A stretch of DNA of 64,000 nt from Betaproteobacteria bacterium (GTDB lineage Bacteria > Pseudomonadota > Gammaproteobacteria > Burkholderiales > SG8-39). The notes under the pieces were generated by a model. It did not search any database, had not been told where the DNA came from, and saw only the letters and a list, made by a program, of their open reading frames with translations. Where the stretch lies: the NCBI GenBank assembly GCA_004297625.1, contig SCTY01000028.1, positions 196,848 through 260,847 on the forward strand, in the 5' to 3' direction. Below, piece after piece: positions 8,599 through 16,559 of the stretch. The position numbers were made by a program, and so were the translations under genes. Numbering within the stretch: position 1 is the stretch's first letter; the number at the start of each line of letters is the position of its first letter.

Positions 8599-9191
8599 CC
8601 GTTTACGTGGTGGAGGACGACGCCTCGGTGCGCGACTCGCTCGCGCTCATGCTCGGCCTCGCCGGCTACCGTACCGCGCTATTCCCCGATGCCGAGTCGT
8701 TCCTCGCGGCGTGCCGCGACGACTGGCGCGGCTGCGTGGTCGCCGACCTGCGCCTGCCCGGGCGCAGCGGCGTCGAGCTGCAGGCCGAGCTGCACGCGCG
8801 AAAAAACGCGCTGCCGTTCATCCTCATCACCGCGCATGCCGACGTGCCGACGGTGCGCGCCGCCTTCCAGGCCGATGCGGTCGACTTCCTCGAGAAGCCG
8901 TTCGAGCACGCGCAGCTGCGCTCGGCGATCGAGCGCGCCTTTTCGCGCGAGGGCCGCAGGCTGCAGCAGGCCGCACAGCGCGCCAAGCTGGCCGCGCTTA
9001 CCGAACGCGAGAGCGAGGTTCTCAAGCACGCCGCGCAGGGGCTGCACGCGAAGGAGATCGCCGCCTTGCTCGGCATAAGCCCGCGCACCGTCGAAGTCCA
9101 CAAGATCCGCATCATGGAGAAGCTCGGCGTGCGCAACATCGGCGAGCTCGTCCGCTTCGCCGTCGCCGCGCGCTCGCAGGAAGAACGCTAG
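8580..9191 (+). CDS. FixJ/NarL-type response regulator
   Basis: A 203-residue DNA-binding regulator. The receiver domain (residues 5-120) has acidic residues E12-D13-D14, phosphoacceptor D56 (VVADLRLPG), T84 and K106. The C-terminal LuxR-type helix-turn-helix is clear: LTERESEVLKHAAQGLHAKE, then GISPRTVEVHK. It overlaps the kinase gene by 19 bases and is certainly its partner. Targets cannot be seen; the adjacent Mrp operon and glpK are possibilities only. Its organisation resembles FixJ, TtrR and TodT-type regulators. Confidence 0.92.
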   Translation: MHKDDLTVYVVEDDASVRDSLALMLGLAGYRTALFPDAESFLAACRDDWRGCVVADLRLPGRSGVELQAELHARKNALPFILITAHADVPTVRAAFQADAVDFLEKPFEHAQLRSAIERAFSREGRRLQQAAQRAKLAALTERESEVLKHAAQGLHAKEIAALLGISPRTVEVHKIRIMEKLGVRNIGELVRFAVAARSQEER

Positions 9192-9200
9192 AATTTTCCG

Positions 9201-10694
9201 GTGAAGTACGTTCTTGCCCTCGATCAAGGGACGACCAGCTCGCGCGCCATCGTGTTCGACGAGAACGGCGCGCCGGTCGCCCTGGGCCAGCGCGAGTTGC
9301 GGCAGATCTATCCGCAGCCCGGCTGGGTCGAGCACGACCCGCGCGAGATCTACGCCACGCAGCGCGACGTGGCGCGCGAAGCGCTGCGCAGGAGCGGCGT
9401 TCCGCTGAAGGACGTGATGGCGATCGGCATCACCAACCAGCGCGAGACCACGATCCTCTGGGATCGCCAGACCGGCGAGCCGATCCACAACGCGATCGTG
9501 TGGCAAGACCGGAGAACGACGCAGATATGCTCCCGGTTGAAGGCCGAGCAGGCGCAATCGCTTGTCCAGGAGCGCACCGGCCTGGTCATCGATCCCTACT
9601 TCAGCGGCACCAAGATCGCGTGGCTTCTGGACGAGATCCCCGGCGCGCGCGCCCGGGCGGAGCGCGGCGAGCTCGCGTTCGGCACGGTCGACACCTGGCT
9701 CGCCTGGCACCTCACCGGCAACCGGACGCACGTCACCGACGTCTCGAACGCCTCGCGCACCCTGCTCTTCAACATCCACACCGGCGACTGGGACCCGGAG
9801 CTGCTTCGCCTCCTCGGCGTGCCGCGCGCCATCCTGCCCGAGGTGCATCCTTCGGCGCATGCCTTCGGCATGCTGCCGCCCGGGCTGCTCGGCGAGCCGT
9901 TCGTCATCGGCGGCATCGCCGGCGACCAGCAGGCCGCGCTGTTCGGCCAGGCGTGCCATTCGCCCGGCATGGCGAAGAACACCTACGGCACCGGCTGCTT
10001 CATGCTGCTGCACACCGGCGACAAAGCGGTGCGCTCGGCGCACGGGCTGGTCGCCACCGCCTGCGCGCAGGTGCGCGCCAAGGAATACGCGCTGGAGGGC
10101 AGCGTATTCATCGGCGGCGCGGTGGTGCAGTGGTTAAGGGACGAATTGAAGTTTTTTTCCTCCTCACACGAAATAGAGCGCCTCGCCGCCGAAGTGCTCG
10201 ATTCGGGCGGCGTGTTCGTGGTCCCTGCGTTTACCGGCCTCGGCGCGCCGCATTGGGACCCCAACGCGCGCGGCGCGATCGTCGGCCTCACGCGCGGCAC
10301 CTCGCGCGCGCATATCGCGCGCGCCGCGCTCGAATCGATCGCCTTCCAGAGCGCGGAGGTGCTCGAAGCCATGCAGAAGGATGCGGGCGAGCGCCTCACG
10401 GAACTTCGCGTGGATGGCGGCGCGTGCGCCAACGACCTGCTGATGCAGTTCCAGGCGGATCTGCTCGGCGTGCCGGTGGTGAAGCCGAGGACGCTCGAAA
10501 CGACGGCGCTCGGCGCCGCTTACCTCGCCGGGCTCACCGTGGATCTCTGGAAGTCGCGCAACGAGCTCGCCTCGCACTGGAAGGCCGAGCGCCGCTTCGA
10601 GCCGCGCATGAGCGCCCCGGAGCGCCAGGCGCTCATGGCGCGCTGGCGCGAAGCGGTGAGCCGGTCGAGAAACTGGGCGACGCCGCATTCCTGA
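9201..10694 (+). CDS. glpK: glycerol kinase
   Basis: A FGGY-family kinase of 497 residues that phosphorylates glycerol to sn-glycerol 3-phosphate in the cytoplasm. The N-terminal phosphate-binding motif [16 protein letters not shown], the segment [16 protein letters not shown], and the C-terminal signature around [17 protein letters not shown] are all present. The start is a GTG nine bases after the regulator stop; no strong ribosome site is visible. No glpD or glpF lies beside it. A UgpB-type binding protein for glycerol phosphate esters is coded far away at 35970-37271. Confidence 0.95.
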   Translation: MKYVLALDQGTTSSRAIVFDENGAPVALGQRELRQIYPQPGWVEHDPREIYATQRDVAREALRRSGVPLKDVMAIGITNQRETTILWDRQTGEPIHNAIVWQDRRTTQICSRLKAEQAQSLVQERTGLVIDPYFSGTKIAWLLDEIPGARARAERGELAFGTVDTWLAWHLTGNRTHVTDVSNASRTLLFNIHTGDWDPELLRLLGVPRAILPEVHPSAHAFGMLPPGLLGEPFVIGGIAGDQQAALFGQACHSPGMAKNTYGTGCFMLLHTGDKAVRSAHGLVATACAQVRAKEYALEGSVFIGGAVVQWLRDELKFFSSSHEIERLAAEVLDSGGVFVVPAFTGLGAPHWDPNARGAIVGLTRGTSRAHIARAALESIAFQSAEVLEAMQKDAGERLTELRVDGGACANDLLMQFQADLLGVPVVKPRTLETTALGAAYLAGLTVDLWKSRNELASHWKAERRFEPRMSAPERQALMARWREAVSRSRNWATPHS

Positions 10695-10707
10695 GGAGGA
10701 AGGCATC

Positions 10708-11397
10708 TTGCAAGACCCGCGGCTCGCGCTCGTCGAGCGGTTTTTCCGCGGCACCGGGACGACCTACGACCGGGTGGTCAACGTCGCGACCTTCGGCATC
10801 GACCGCCTGTGGAAGCGGCGCATCGCGCGCTCGATCCCGCCGTCCTCGCGGCGCATCCTCGATCTTGCCTGCGGCACCGGCCTATCGACGATGGCGATTG
10901 CCAGGCGCTTTCCCGGCGCGCGCATCGTCGGGGTCGAGCTGCGCGAGGAGTATCTCGCCCTCGCCCGCGAAAAGGCGCGCGCGCCCGGGATGTCGAACGT
11001 CGAGCTCGTGCTCTCGCGCGCCGAGGACTATCAGGCTGCGGAGCCGTTCGACTGCATCGCTTCGTCCTATCTCGCCAAGTACGCCGACTTGCCGCGCCTC
11101 GTGCGCAACTGCCGCGGCATGCTGAACCCGGGCGGCGTGCTGCTGATGCACGACTTCATCCTTCCACCCAGGCCGTCGCTCGTCGCATTGTGGCGCCTGT
11201 ACTTCCGCGCGCTGCAGCTCGTCGGCGGCGCGCTGCTGCCGAGCTGGAACGAGATCTACTACGGGCTGCCCAAGCTCATCGAGGAAACGCGCTGGCTCGC
11301 CGAGCTGCAGCAGGCACTCGCGCAGAACGGCTTTCGCGACGTGCGCACGGACTACTTGACCGCGTACGGCTCGGCGCTGGTTTCGGCGCGCAAATAG
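10708..11397 (+). CDS. UbiE/MenG-like SAM-dependent methyltransferase
   Basis: A class I methyltransferase of 229 residues. The SAM motif I reads ILDLACGTGLS (about residues 50-60), the acidic end of strand 2 is GVELREEYL, and the motif near GGVLLMHDFILPP is of the UbiE/COQ5 kind. It starts at a TTG preceded by GGAGGAAGG. It follows glpK by 13 bases and its last 46 bases overlap, in the opposite direction, the end of a polyprenyl synthase gene. A role in methylating an isoprenoid quinone or lipid is inferred from the family and that neighbour. The substrate is not fixed by sequence. Confidence 0.75.
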   Translation: MQDPRLALVERFFRGTGTTYDRVVNVATFGIDRLWKRRIARSIPPSSRRILDLACGTGLSTMAIARRFPGARIVGVELREEYLALAREKARAPGMSNVELVLSRAEDYQAAEPFDCIASSYLAKYADLPRLVRNCRGMLNPGGVLLMHDFILPPRPSLVALWRLYFRALQLVGGALLPSWNEIYYGLPKLIEETRWLAELQQALAQNGFRDVRTDYLTAYGSALVSARK

Positions 11398-12170
11398 GCG
11401 GGCATCTCGCCGAGCATGCGCGTGTAGCCGTTCTCCGGGAACCGCTCGAGCGCAGCGCGCGCCTCGTCGACGAGGCGGCCGAGCTTTGACTCCATAAACC
11501 GACGCAGCGCCGGCACCGGCGTATCGTCGGCGAGGTCGTCGGCGATCTGGTAGAGCTCGCCTACGCGTGCGCCATATGCGCTCGCCGCCTCCTGCATCGG
11601 CGGCTCCACGCCGGCGGCGAGAGCGCCAAGGCGCGCCGCCGCGGCGAAGAGCGATCCCGTCTTCAGCTGAATGATGCGGCGGTAAGCTTCGCTTCCGCCT
11701 TGCACAGTTCCCGCACCAAGCGCCTCGTCGACGGCGCCCCGCGCCATCGCGGCGATGGCCCCCGCGAGCGTTGCGCCCTCGCGGCTTCCCGTCCGCGCCA
11801 TCTTCTCGATGGCGGTGGCGAAAACCAGGTCGGCAAGCAACACCGCCCGCTTTGGCGAAAGCCGGGTCCATGCGGCCGGCCGGCCGCGGCGCACCGTATC
11901 GCCGTCGACAAAGTCGTCGTGCACCAGCGAGGCCGACTGCACCATCTCGATCGCCAAAGCCGAAGGCAATGCCCGCTCGAGCGGCGCGCCGAGAGCTTGC
12001 GCGACCAGGCATGTGATCAGGCCGCGGATGCGCTTGCCGCCTGCGAGCATCTCCTGCAATGCACGTTGCTGCGATGGCGGCAGGCCGGGAAGCCATTCGG
12101 CCACACACCGCGCGACTTGCGCGTCGATGCGGCGTTTGACCGGCCCGCGGTACGCGGCAAGATCGTTCAT
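11352..12170 (-). CDS. trans-polyprenyl diphosphate synthase
   Basis: A 272-residue soluble prenyl synthase that condenses isopentenyl diphosphate onto an allylic diphosphate. The first Asp-rich motif is in LVHDDFVDGDTVRRG and the second in YQIADDLADD; GGKRIRG near residue 45 binds the diphosphate. It starts at an ATG overlapping the stop of the upstream UbiA-like membrane gene by 4 bases (an ATG 6 bases earlier is also possible). It is shorter than octaprenyl synthases (about 320 residues), nearer farnesyl/geranylgeranyl-type enzymes in size. Chain length is not predictable here. The 3' end overlaps the convergent methyltransferase gene by 46 bases. Confidence 0.85.
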   Translation of the reverse strand: MNDLAAYRGPVKRRIDAQVARCVAEWLPGLPPSQQRALQEMLAGGKRIRGLITCLVAQALGAPLERALPSALAIEMVQSASLVHDDFVDGDTVRRGRPAAWTRLSPKRAVLLADLVFATAIEKMARTGSREGATLAGAIAAMARGAVDEALGAGTVQGGSEAYRRIIQLKTGSLFAAAARLGALAAGVEPPMQEAASAYGARVGELYQIADDLADDTPVPALRRFMESKLGRLVDEARAALERFPENGYTRMLGEMPAYLRAETSAEPYAVK

Positions 12171-12874
12171 CCCCATAGGCGAAACGCGAGCATTCCCGCG
12201 GCGAGCGCGATCACGCCGCCGCTTAAGCTCTTCAGGATCGCTTCCAGGTGGCCGGCCTGCGTGGCGTCCGTAACCCCACCGGCCGCCATCGAGCGCCTCA
12301 ATTCCTTGTACGGACGCGAAGCGCGGATCTCGACCAGGCCGAGAAGCGCCATTGCAGCCGCGACGAGCAATGCGGAGGCCGAAATCGCGTTCGCCTGCAG
12401 CACGTAGCCGGCGAGCACCGGTAGCGCGCCCCACGAAAACGCGAACCAGGAATCGCCGTGAAAGCGGCCGCCGAACCATTCGAGGTTGTACGCGAGAACG
12501 AAGAATCCTTCGGCGATCGCGATCGGCCAGAGAAGCGGCGCGTAAAGCGCCATGTACCAGATGCCGATGGCATAGGCGGCCACGAGCGATGCGGCGGCAA
12601 TTCCCCAAAGCTGCAAGCGCGTGAACACCTCTCCCCAGGGTTTCGCGGCGCGACTGCCGACGGCGTCCAGCGCGTGCGCCCCGACGCCGAGGGCGAGGAA
12701 GTAAATGACCACGATGGCGGCGACCCGGTCCCAGTGGATCGACGGTGCCAGCATCGAGCCGATCACGGTGAAGGAAAGCACCATGCCCGTGTAGGGCAGA
12801 AAGAGCAGCCCAACACCGATGCGGAAGCGCTCGGAACCGAAGCCCGGAACGAACCACTCGGTGCGGCGATCCAT
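12167..12874 (-). CDS. multi-pass membrane protein, possibly UbiA-like prenyltransferase
   Basis: A 235-residue protein with about seven or eight hydrophobic helices. It starts MDRRTEWFVPGFGSERFRI and contains GVGAHALDAVGSR after helix 2, which has the look of a degenerate aspartate motif of the UbiA superfamily, and a second polar stretch (VEIRASRPYKELRR) late in the protein. It overlaps the prenyl synthase start by 4 bases, so the synthase may supply its substrate. UbiA membership is my inference, not a certain assignment; the classical NDxxDxxxD motif is not intact. Confidence 0.5.
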   Translation of the reverse strand: MDRRTEWFVPGFGSERFRIGVGLLFLPYTGMVLSFTVIGSMLAPSIHWDRVAAIVVIYFLALGVGAHALDAVGSRAAKPWGEVFTRLQLWGIAAASLVAAYAIGIWYMALYAPLLWPIAIAEGFFVLAYNLEWFGGRFHGDSWFAFSWGALPVLAGYVLQANAISASALLVAAAMALLGLVEIRASRPYKELRRSMAAGGVTDATQAGHLEAILKSLSGGVIALAAGMLAFRLWG

Positions 12875-12889
12875 GGGAAAGGAACGATG

Positions 12890-13753
12890 TCAGCTCAAGT
12901 TGCGCTTGAAGAAGGCGAGCGTCCGGTCCCACGCGAGCTTGGCCGCTTCTTCCCTGTAGCGCGGCGTCGAGTCGTTGTGGAAGCCGTGCTGCGTGCCGGG
13001 ATAGCGGTACATCTCGTGGCGCACGCCGGCCGCCTTGAGCGCGCGCTCGAACGCGGGCCACATGCCATTGATGCGCTCGTCGTTCTCGGCGTAATGGATG
13101 AGCATGGCCGCCTTGATCTTCGGCACCGCGCTCGTCTCGGGCGCCGCGCCGTAGAACGGCGCGGCAGCCTGTAGATCCGGTCCGAGCGCAGCGGCAAGGA
13201 AGTTCACGGTGCCGCCGCCCCAGCAGAACCCGACGGCGCCCAGCTTTCCCGTCGACAGCTTGTGCGCCTTGACCCAGCGCGCGCTGTTCAGCATGTCGGT
13301 GCGCAGCTTCGCCTGATCGAGCTTCTCCCACATTTCGCGGGCTGCATCGTCGTTGCCCGGATAGCCGCCGAGCGGCGCGAGTCCGTCGGGCGCCAGCGCG
13401 AGGAACCCCGAGACGGCTAGCCGGCGCGCGACGTCCGCTATATAAGGGTTGAGCCCGCGGTTCTCGTGGATCACGACCACGGCGGGAAACGGGCCCTGCG
13501 CGGCCGGCTGCGCGAGGTAGCCTTTCATCGTCCCGCTGTTGCCGCCCGGCGACGGATAGTCGACGTACCGCGCCTTGATCCTTTTGTCGCTCGGCGAAAT
13601 CGTTTCGGCCCGCGCGTAGTCCGGCATCAGGGCGTTCGCCATGGCGAGCCCGGCCGTGCCTATGGCCGCAGACCGGCGCAAGAACTCGCGCCGGTCGATC
13701 CGGCCGTGGCAATACTCGTCGTAGAGATCGAAAACTTCCTGGTCGATTTTCAT
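12890..13753 (-). CDS. Tat-exported dienelactone hydrolase family protein
   Basis: An alpha/beta hydrolase of 287 residues from the ATG at 13753. A twin-arginine signal appears at residues 21-27 (DRREFLRRSAAIG followed by a hydrophobic stretch), so it is probably periplasmic. The catalytic triad is visible: nucleophile Cys in GAVGFCWGGG, Asp in YAENDERING and His in GTQHGFHND. This is the layout of YghX-type dienelactone hydrolases. The substrate is unknown. It ends 15 bases before the UbiA-like gene and may be the first gene of that operon. A perfect inverted repeat lies 24 bases upstream. Confidence 0.85.
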   Translation of the reverse strand: MKIDQEVFDLYDEYCHGRIDRREFLRRSAAIGTAGLAMANALMPDYARAETISPSDKRIKARYVDYPSPGGNSGTMKGYLAQPAAQGPFPAVVVIHENRGLNPYIADVARRLAVSGFLALAPDGLAPLGGYPGNDDAAREMWEKLDQAKLRTDMLNSARWVKAHKLSTGKLGAVGFCWGGGTVNFLAAALGPDLQAAAPFYGAAPETSAVPKIKAAMLIHYAENDERINGMWPAFERALKAAGVRHEMYRYPGTQHGFHNDSTPRYREEAAKLAWDRTLAFFKRNLS

Positions 13754-13776
13754 AGGGTCGCGCATGCTAATCGATG

Positions 13777-13798
13777 CACGGTGAACAGATCTACCGTG
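13777..13798. promoter_or_regulatory. inverted repeat, possible operator
   Basis: The repeat CACGGT-N10-ACCGTG lies in the 103-base divergent gap between the hydrolase gene (start at 13753) and the ABC transporter gene (start at 13857). The spacing between half-site centres (16 bases) is wide for a helix-turn-helix dimer site. No regulator gene is adjacent. It may also be chance. Confidence 0.3.
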
Positions 13799-13856
13799 TG
13801 GTATCTTCCAATCCACTATAAGAGCGCGGCCCAGAGCCGCAGCAGCTGAAAGACTT

Positions 13857-15740
13857 TTGAAGCTTTTCCTATCGGGCATCGACGGCACCGCGACTCCGGG
13901 GCCGGGATCGCCGCCGTCCGGGCTTCTCGCCTTCTACTGGCATTTCGTGAGGCAGACCAAACGCTGGTACGCCGCGATGTTCGCGGCGAGCCTGGCGGTG
14001 GCGCTGCTCGACACTGTGATCCCGCTGTTCATCGGGCGGCTGGTGTCCCTCATGGCGGAAGCGGACCGGCAGGCGGCGCTGGCGCGCGAGTGGCCGATCC
14101 TCGCCGGCATGGTGGCCCTGGTGCTCATGGTGCGGCCTATCGCCATCCTCGCCGACATCGCCATCCGGCACAACGCGCTGATCCCAGGCGCCACGAGCCT
14201 CATCCGGTGGCAGAGCCACTGGCATGTGGTGCGCCAGGGCTGGCCGTTCTTCCAGAACGATTTCGCCGGGCGCATCGCCAATCGCGTGATGCAGACCGCG
14301 AATGCGCTGCGCGAGAGCACCATGGCGAGCATCCGCTCGGTCTGGTACATCCTCGTGTACGGCGTGACCGCGGGCGCGCTCATGGCGCTCGCCGACTGGC
14401 GCCTCGTGCTGCCGACGCTCGCCTGGTTCGCGGGATATGTCCTGTTTCTGCGCCACTTCGTGCCGAAACTGCGCGAGCTCGCGCGGGCGAGCTCGGAAGC
14501 GCGCTCGCTCGTGATCGCGCGAGTGGTGGACAGCTACACCAACATCCTCACGGTGAAGCTCTTTGCGCGCCTGGCCGACGAGGACGCCTACGTGCGCGAA
14601 TCGATCGACGAGCACCAGGGCGCGATGCGCGCCCACATGGCGGTGATCACGCGCTTCCATTTCTGCCTGACGGCGATGAACGCGGCGCTGCTCGTGGGCA
14701 CCGCGGCGATCGGCATCTGGCTATGGGCGGCCGGCGCCGTGAGCGCCGGCGTGGTGGCGACCGCGCTGCCGCTCGCGTGGCAGACCGCAAACGCCGCGGG
14801 CTGGGTGAGCTGGGAAGTGACCGCGATCTTCGAGAACATCGGCGTGGTCCAGGAGGGCATGCAATCCATCGCTGTTGCGCACACGAGCCTGGACCGCCCG
14901 GGCGCGCGAGCGCTCGAAGTCTCGCCCGGCGAAATCCGCCTGGAGAACGTCACCTTCGGCTATGGCCGAAAGGACGCGCCGCCCGTGCTCCAGGATTTGA
15001 CCATCAGGATCAGAGCGGGAGAACGCGTCGGCCTTGTCGGGCGCTCGGGCGCGGGAAAGTCGACGCTCGTCAACCTTCTGCTTCGCTTCTACGAGCTCGA
15101 GCGCGGCTCGATCCGCATCGACGGGCAGGACATCGCGTGGGTGACGCAGGAGAGCCTGCGCGGGGCGATCGGCATGGTGACGCAGGACACGTCGCTTCTT
15201 CACCGCTCCATCGCGGCGAACATCCGCTACGGCCGGCCTTCGGCGAGCGACGCCGAGGTGATGGCCGCCGCGCGCAAGGCGCAGGCGCACGATTTCATCG
15301 TCGGTCTCAGGGACTGGAAAGGCAACACCGGCTACGCCGCCCACGTGGGCGAGCGCGGCGTCAAGCTCTCCGGCGGCCAGCGGCAGCGCGTCGCGCTCGC
15401 CAGGGCAATCCTGAAGAACGCACCGATCCTGGTCCTGGACGAAGCGACTTCCGCGCTCGACAGCGAGGTCGAGCTCGCCATTCAGGAGCAGCTCCTGGGC
15501 CTGATGGAGGGCAAGACGGTGATCGCCATCGCGCACCGCCTGTCCACCATCGCGCGCATGGATCGCCTCATCGTTCTCGAGCGCGGCCGCATCGTCGAGC
15601 AGGGAACGCACGCGGAGCTGCTGCGGCTCGGCGGCCACTACGAGAAGCTCTGGCGCCACCAGTCGGGCGGGTTCCTCGCCGAGGACGTGCGCCTCGAAAG
15701 GGGCGCGGAAGCCTTGCGGGCGCCGGCGCGCGCCGCCTAG
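13857..15740 (+). CDS. ABC exporter, fused membrane and ATPase domains
   Basis: A half-transporter of 627 residues. Six helices of the exporter membrane domain occupy about residues 35-320. The ATPase domain follows with Walker A GRSGAGKST, Q-loop MVTQDTSLL, signature LSGGQRQR, Walker B ILVLDEATSALD and the switch histidine in IAHRLSTI. It should work as a homodimer in the inner membrane, like MsbA-type or multidrug/lipid exporters. The only usable start before the membrane domain is a TTG at 13857, since an in-frame stop lies at 13782. It ends directly against the convergent thioesterase gene with no gap. The cargo is unknown. Confidence 0.9.
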   Translation: MKLFLSGIDGTATPGPGSPPSGLLAFYWHFVRQTKRWYAAMFAASLAVALLDTVIPLFIGRLVSLMAEADRQAALAREWPILAGMVALVLMVRPIAILADIAIRHNALIPGATSLIRWQSHWHVVRQGWPFFQNDFAGRIANRVMQTANALRESTMASIRSVWYILVYGVTAGALMALADWRLVLPTLAWFAGYVLFLRHFVPKLRELARASSEARSLVIARVVDSYTNILTVKLFARLADEDAYVRESIDEHQGAMRAHMAVITRFHFCLTAMNAALLVGTAAIGIWLWAAGAVSAGVVATALPLAWQTANAAGWVSWEVTAIFENIGVVQEGMQSIAVAHTSLDRPGARALEVSPGEIRLENVTFGYGRKDAPPVLQDLTIRIRAGERVGLVGRSGAGKSTLVNLLLRFYELERGSIRIDGQDIAWVTQESLRGAIGMVTQDTSLLHRSIAANIRYGRPSASDAEVMAAARKAQAHDFIVGLRDWKGNTGYAAHVGERGVKLSGGQRQRVALARAILKNAPILVLDEATSALDSEVELAIQEQLLGLMEGKTVIAIAHRLSTIARMDRLIVLERGRIVEQGTHAELLRLGGHYEKLWRHQSGGFLAEDVRLERGAEALRAPARAA

Positions 15741-16559
15741 TCAGTCGCGCAGCCGGATCGAAAGGCTCTGCGTCGACCTGCCGGCAAGCCCGAGGGAATC
15801 GAAAATCCTCGCCTCGGCGATGCCGCCGCCGGCCGGCCCCACCAGCGTGCGCGCGTCGATGCAGATCCATTCGCCTTGCGGCCGGCGCAGCAGGTTGATC
15901 GTGAGGTCCGAGTTCACGAAGAGGTAGCGCCGCCAATCGAGCACCGAGCTGATGCCGTTGCCGGAATCGGCGGCCACCGCGACACGCTGCAGCGCGCTCG
16001 GCTCCTCGCCGGCGACGAGCGGATAGCGCATGCGGAACCAAACGGCGCTCGGGCCTTTGAAGAACTCGCCCTCCGCGACGCGGCTTTCGATCAGGTCCTG
16101 GTAGCCGGCGAGCTCCGGGTCGAACGGAAATTTCTTGACCACGGAATCTTCGACGCTGCGCGGCGCCGCCGGCAGCGGGTGCCCGGGAAGCCGGGATGGA
16201 ACATCCACCGGTGCCTCACGTTGGGCGAGCGCGGTGCATCGGGCTACTTCCTTGCCGCCCGCGCGGAGCGATGCCGAGAAGTGCGCGACGTTGCGCCCGA
16301 CATAATCGCTGCGCGCTTCCACCGTGAGGTCTGCGATGGGTATCGGGCGAAACAGGTTGGCCGTCAGCCGCGCGACATGCGTCATCTCGAGCGCGGCGGC
16401 GGCGCGCTCGATTTCGCGCGCGACGAGGGCGATCGGCGGCCCGGCGTGCTGGTGATCCGGATGCCACGGGCCGCGCGTCAGATCACTCGCGCGGTAGGCG
16501 CCGTTCTCGAGCGCGAGGAAGGCGCTCGACGGGCTAGCGTCTCTTGAGCTGGTCGGCAA
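15741..16559 (-). CDS. acyl-CoA thioesterase family protein (double hotdog)
   Basis: A 272-residue protein of the TesB-like / 4HBT_3 double-hotdog group. Features are RGPWHPDHQHAGPPIALVAR near the N-terminus and, in the second hotdog, VAVAADSGNGISSVLDW, where the family's acid residue (the D) sits. It should hydrolyse acyl-CoA thioesters in the cytoplasm. It overlaps the upstream UbiD-family gene by 26 bases and is the last gene of the overlapping minus-strand set that starts with the CoA-transferase. The substrate is presumably an acyl-CoA of that pathway (inference). Confidence 0.8.
   Translation of the reverse strand: MPTSSRDASPSSAFLALENGAYRASDLTRGPWHPDHQHAGPPIALVAREIERAAAALEMTHVARLTANLFRPIPIADLTVEARSDYVGRNVAHFSASLRAGGKEVARCTALAQREAPVDVPSRLPGHPLPAAPRSVEDSVVKKFPFDPELAGYQDLIESRVAEGEFFKGPSAVWFRMRYPLVAGEEPSALQRVAVAADSGNGISSVLDWRRYLFVNSDLTINLLRRPQGEWICIDARTLVGPAGGGIAEARIFDSLGLAGRSTQSLSIRLRD

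Noticed and set aside
8711..11125. 804-codon plus-strand frame across the regulator, glpK and methyltransferase
   Set aside because: It is the out-of-frame shadow of three well-recognised genes in the same direction and has no family features until it is only low-complexity text.
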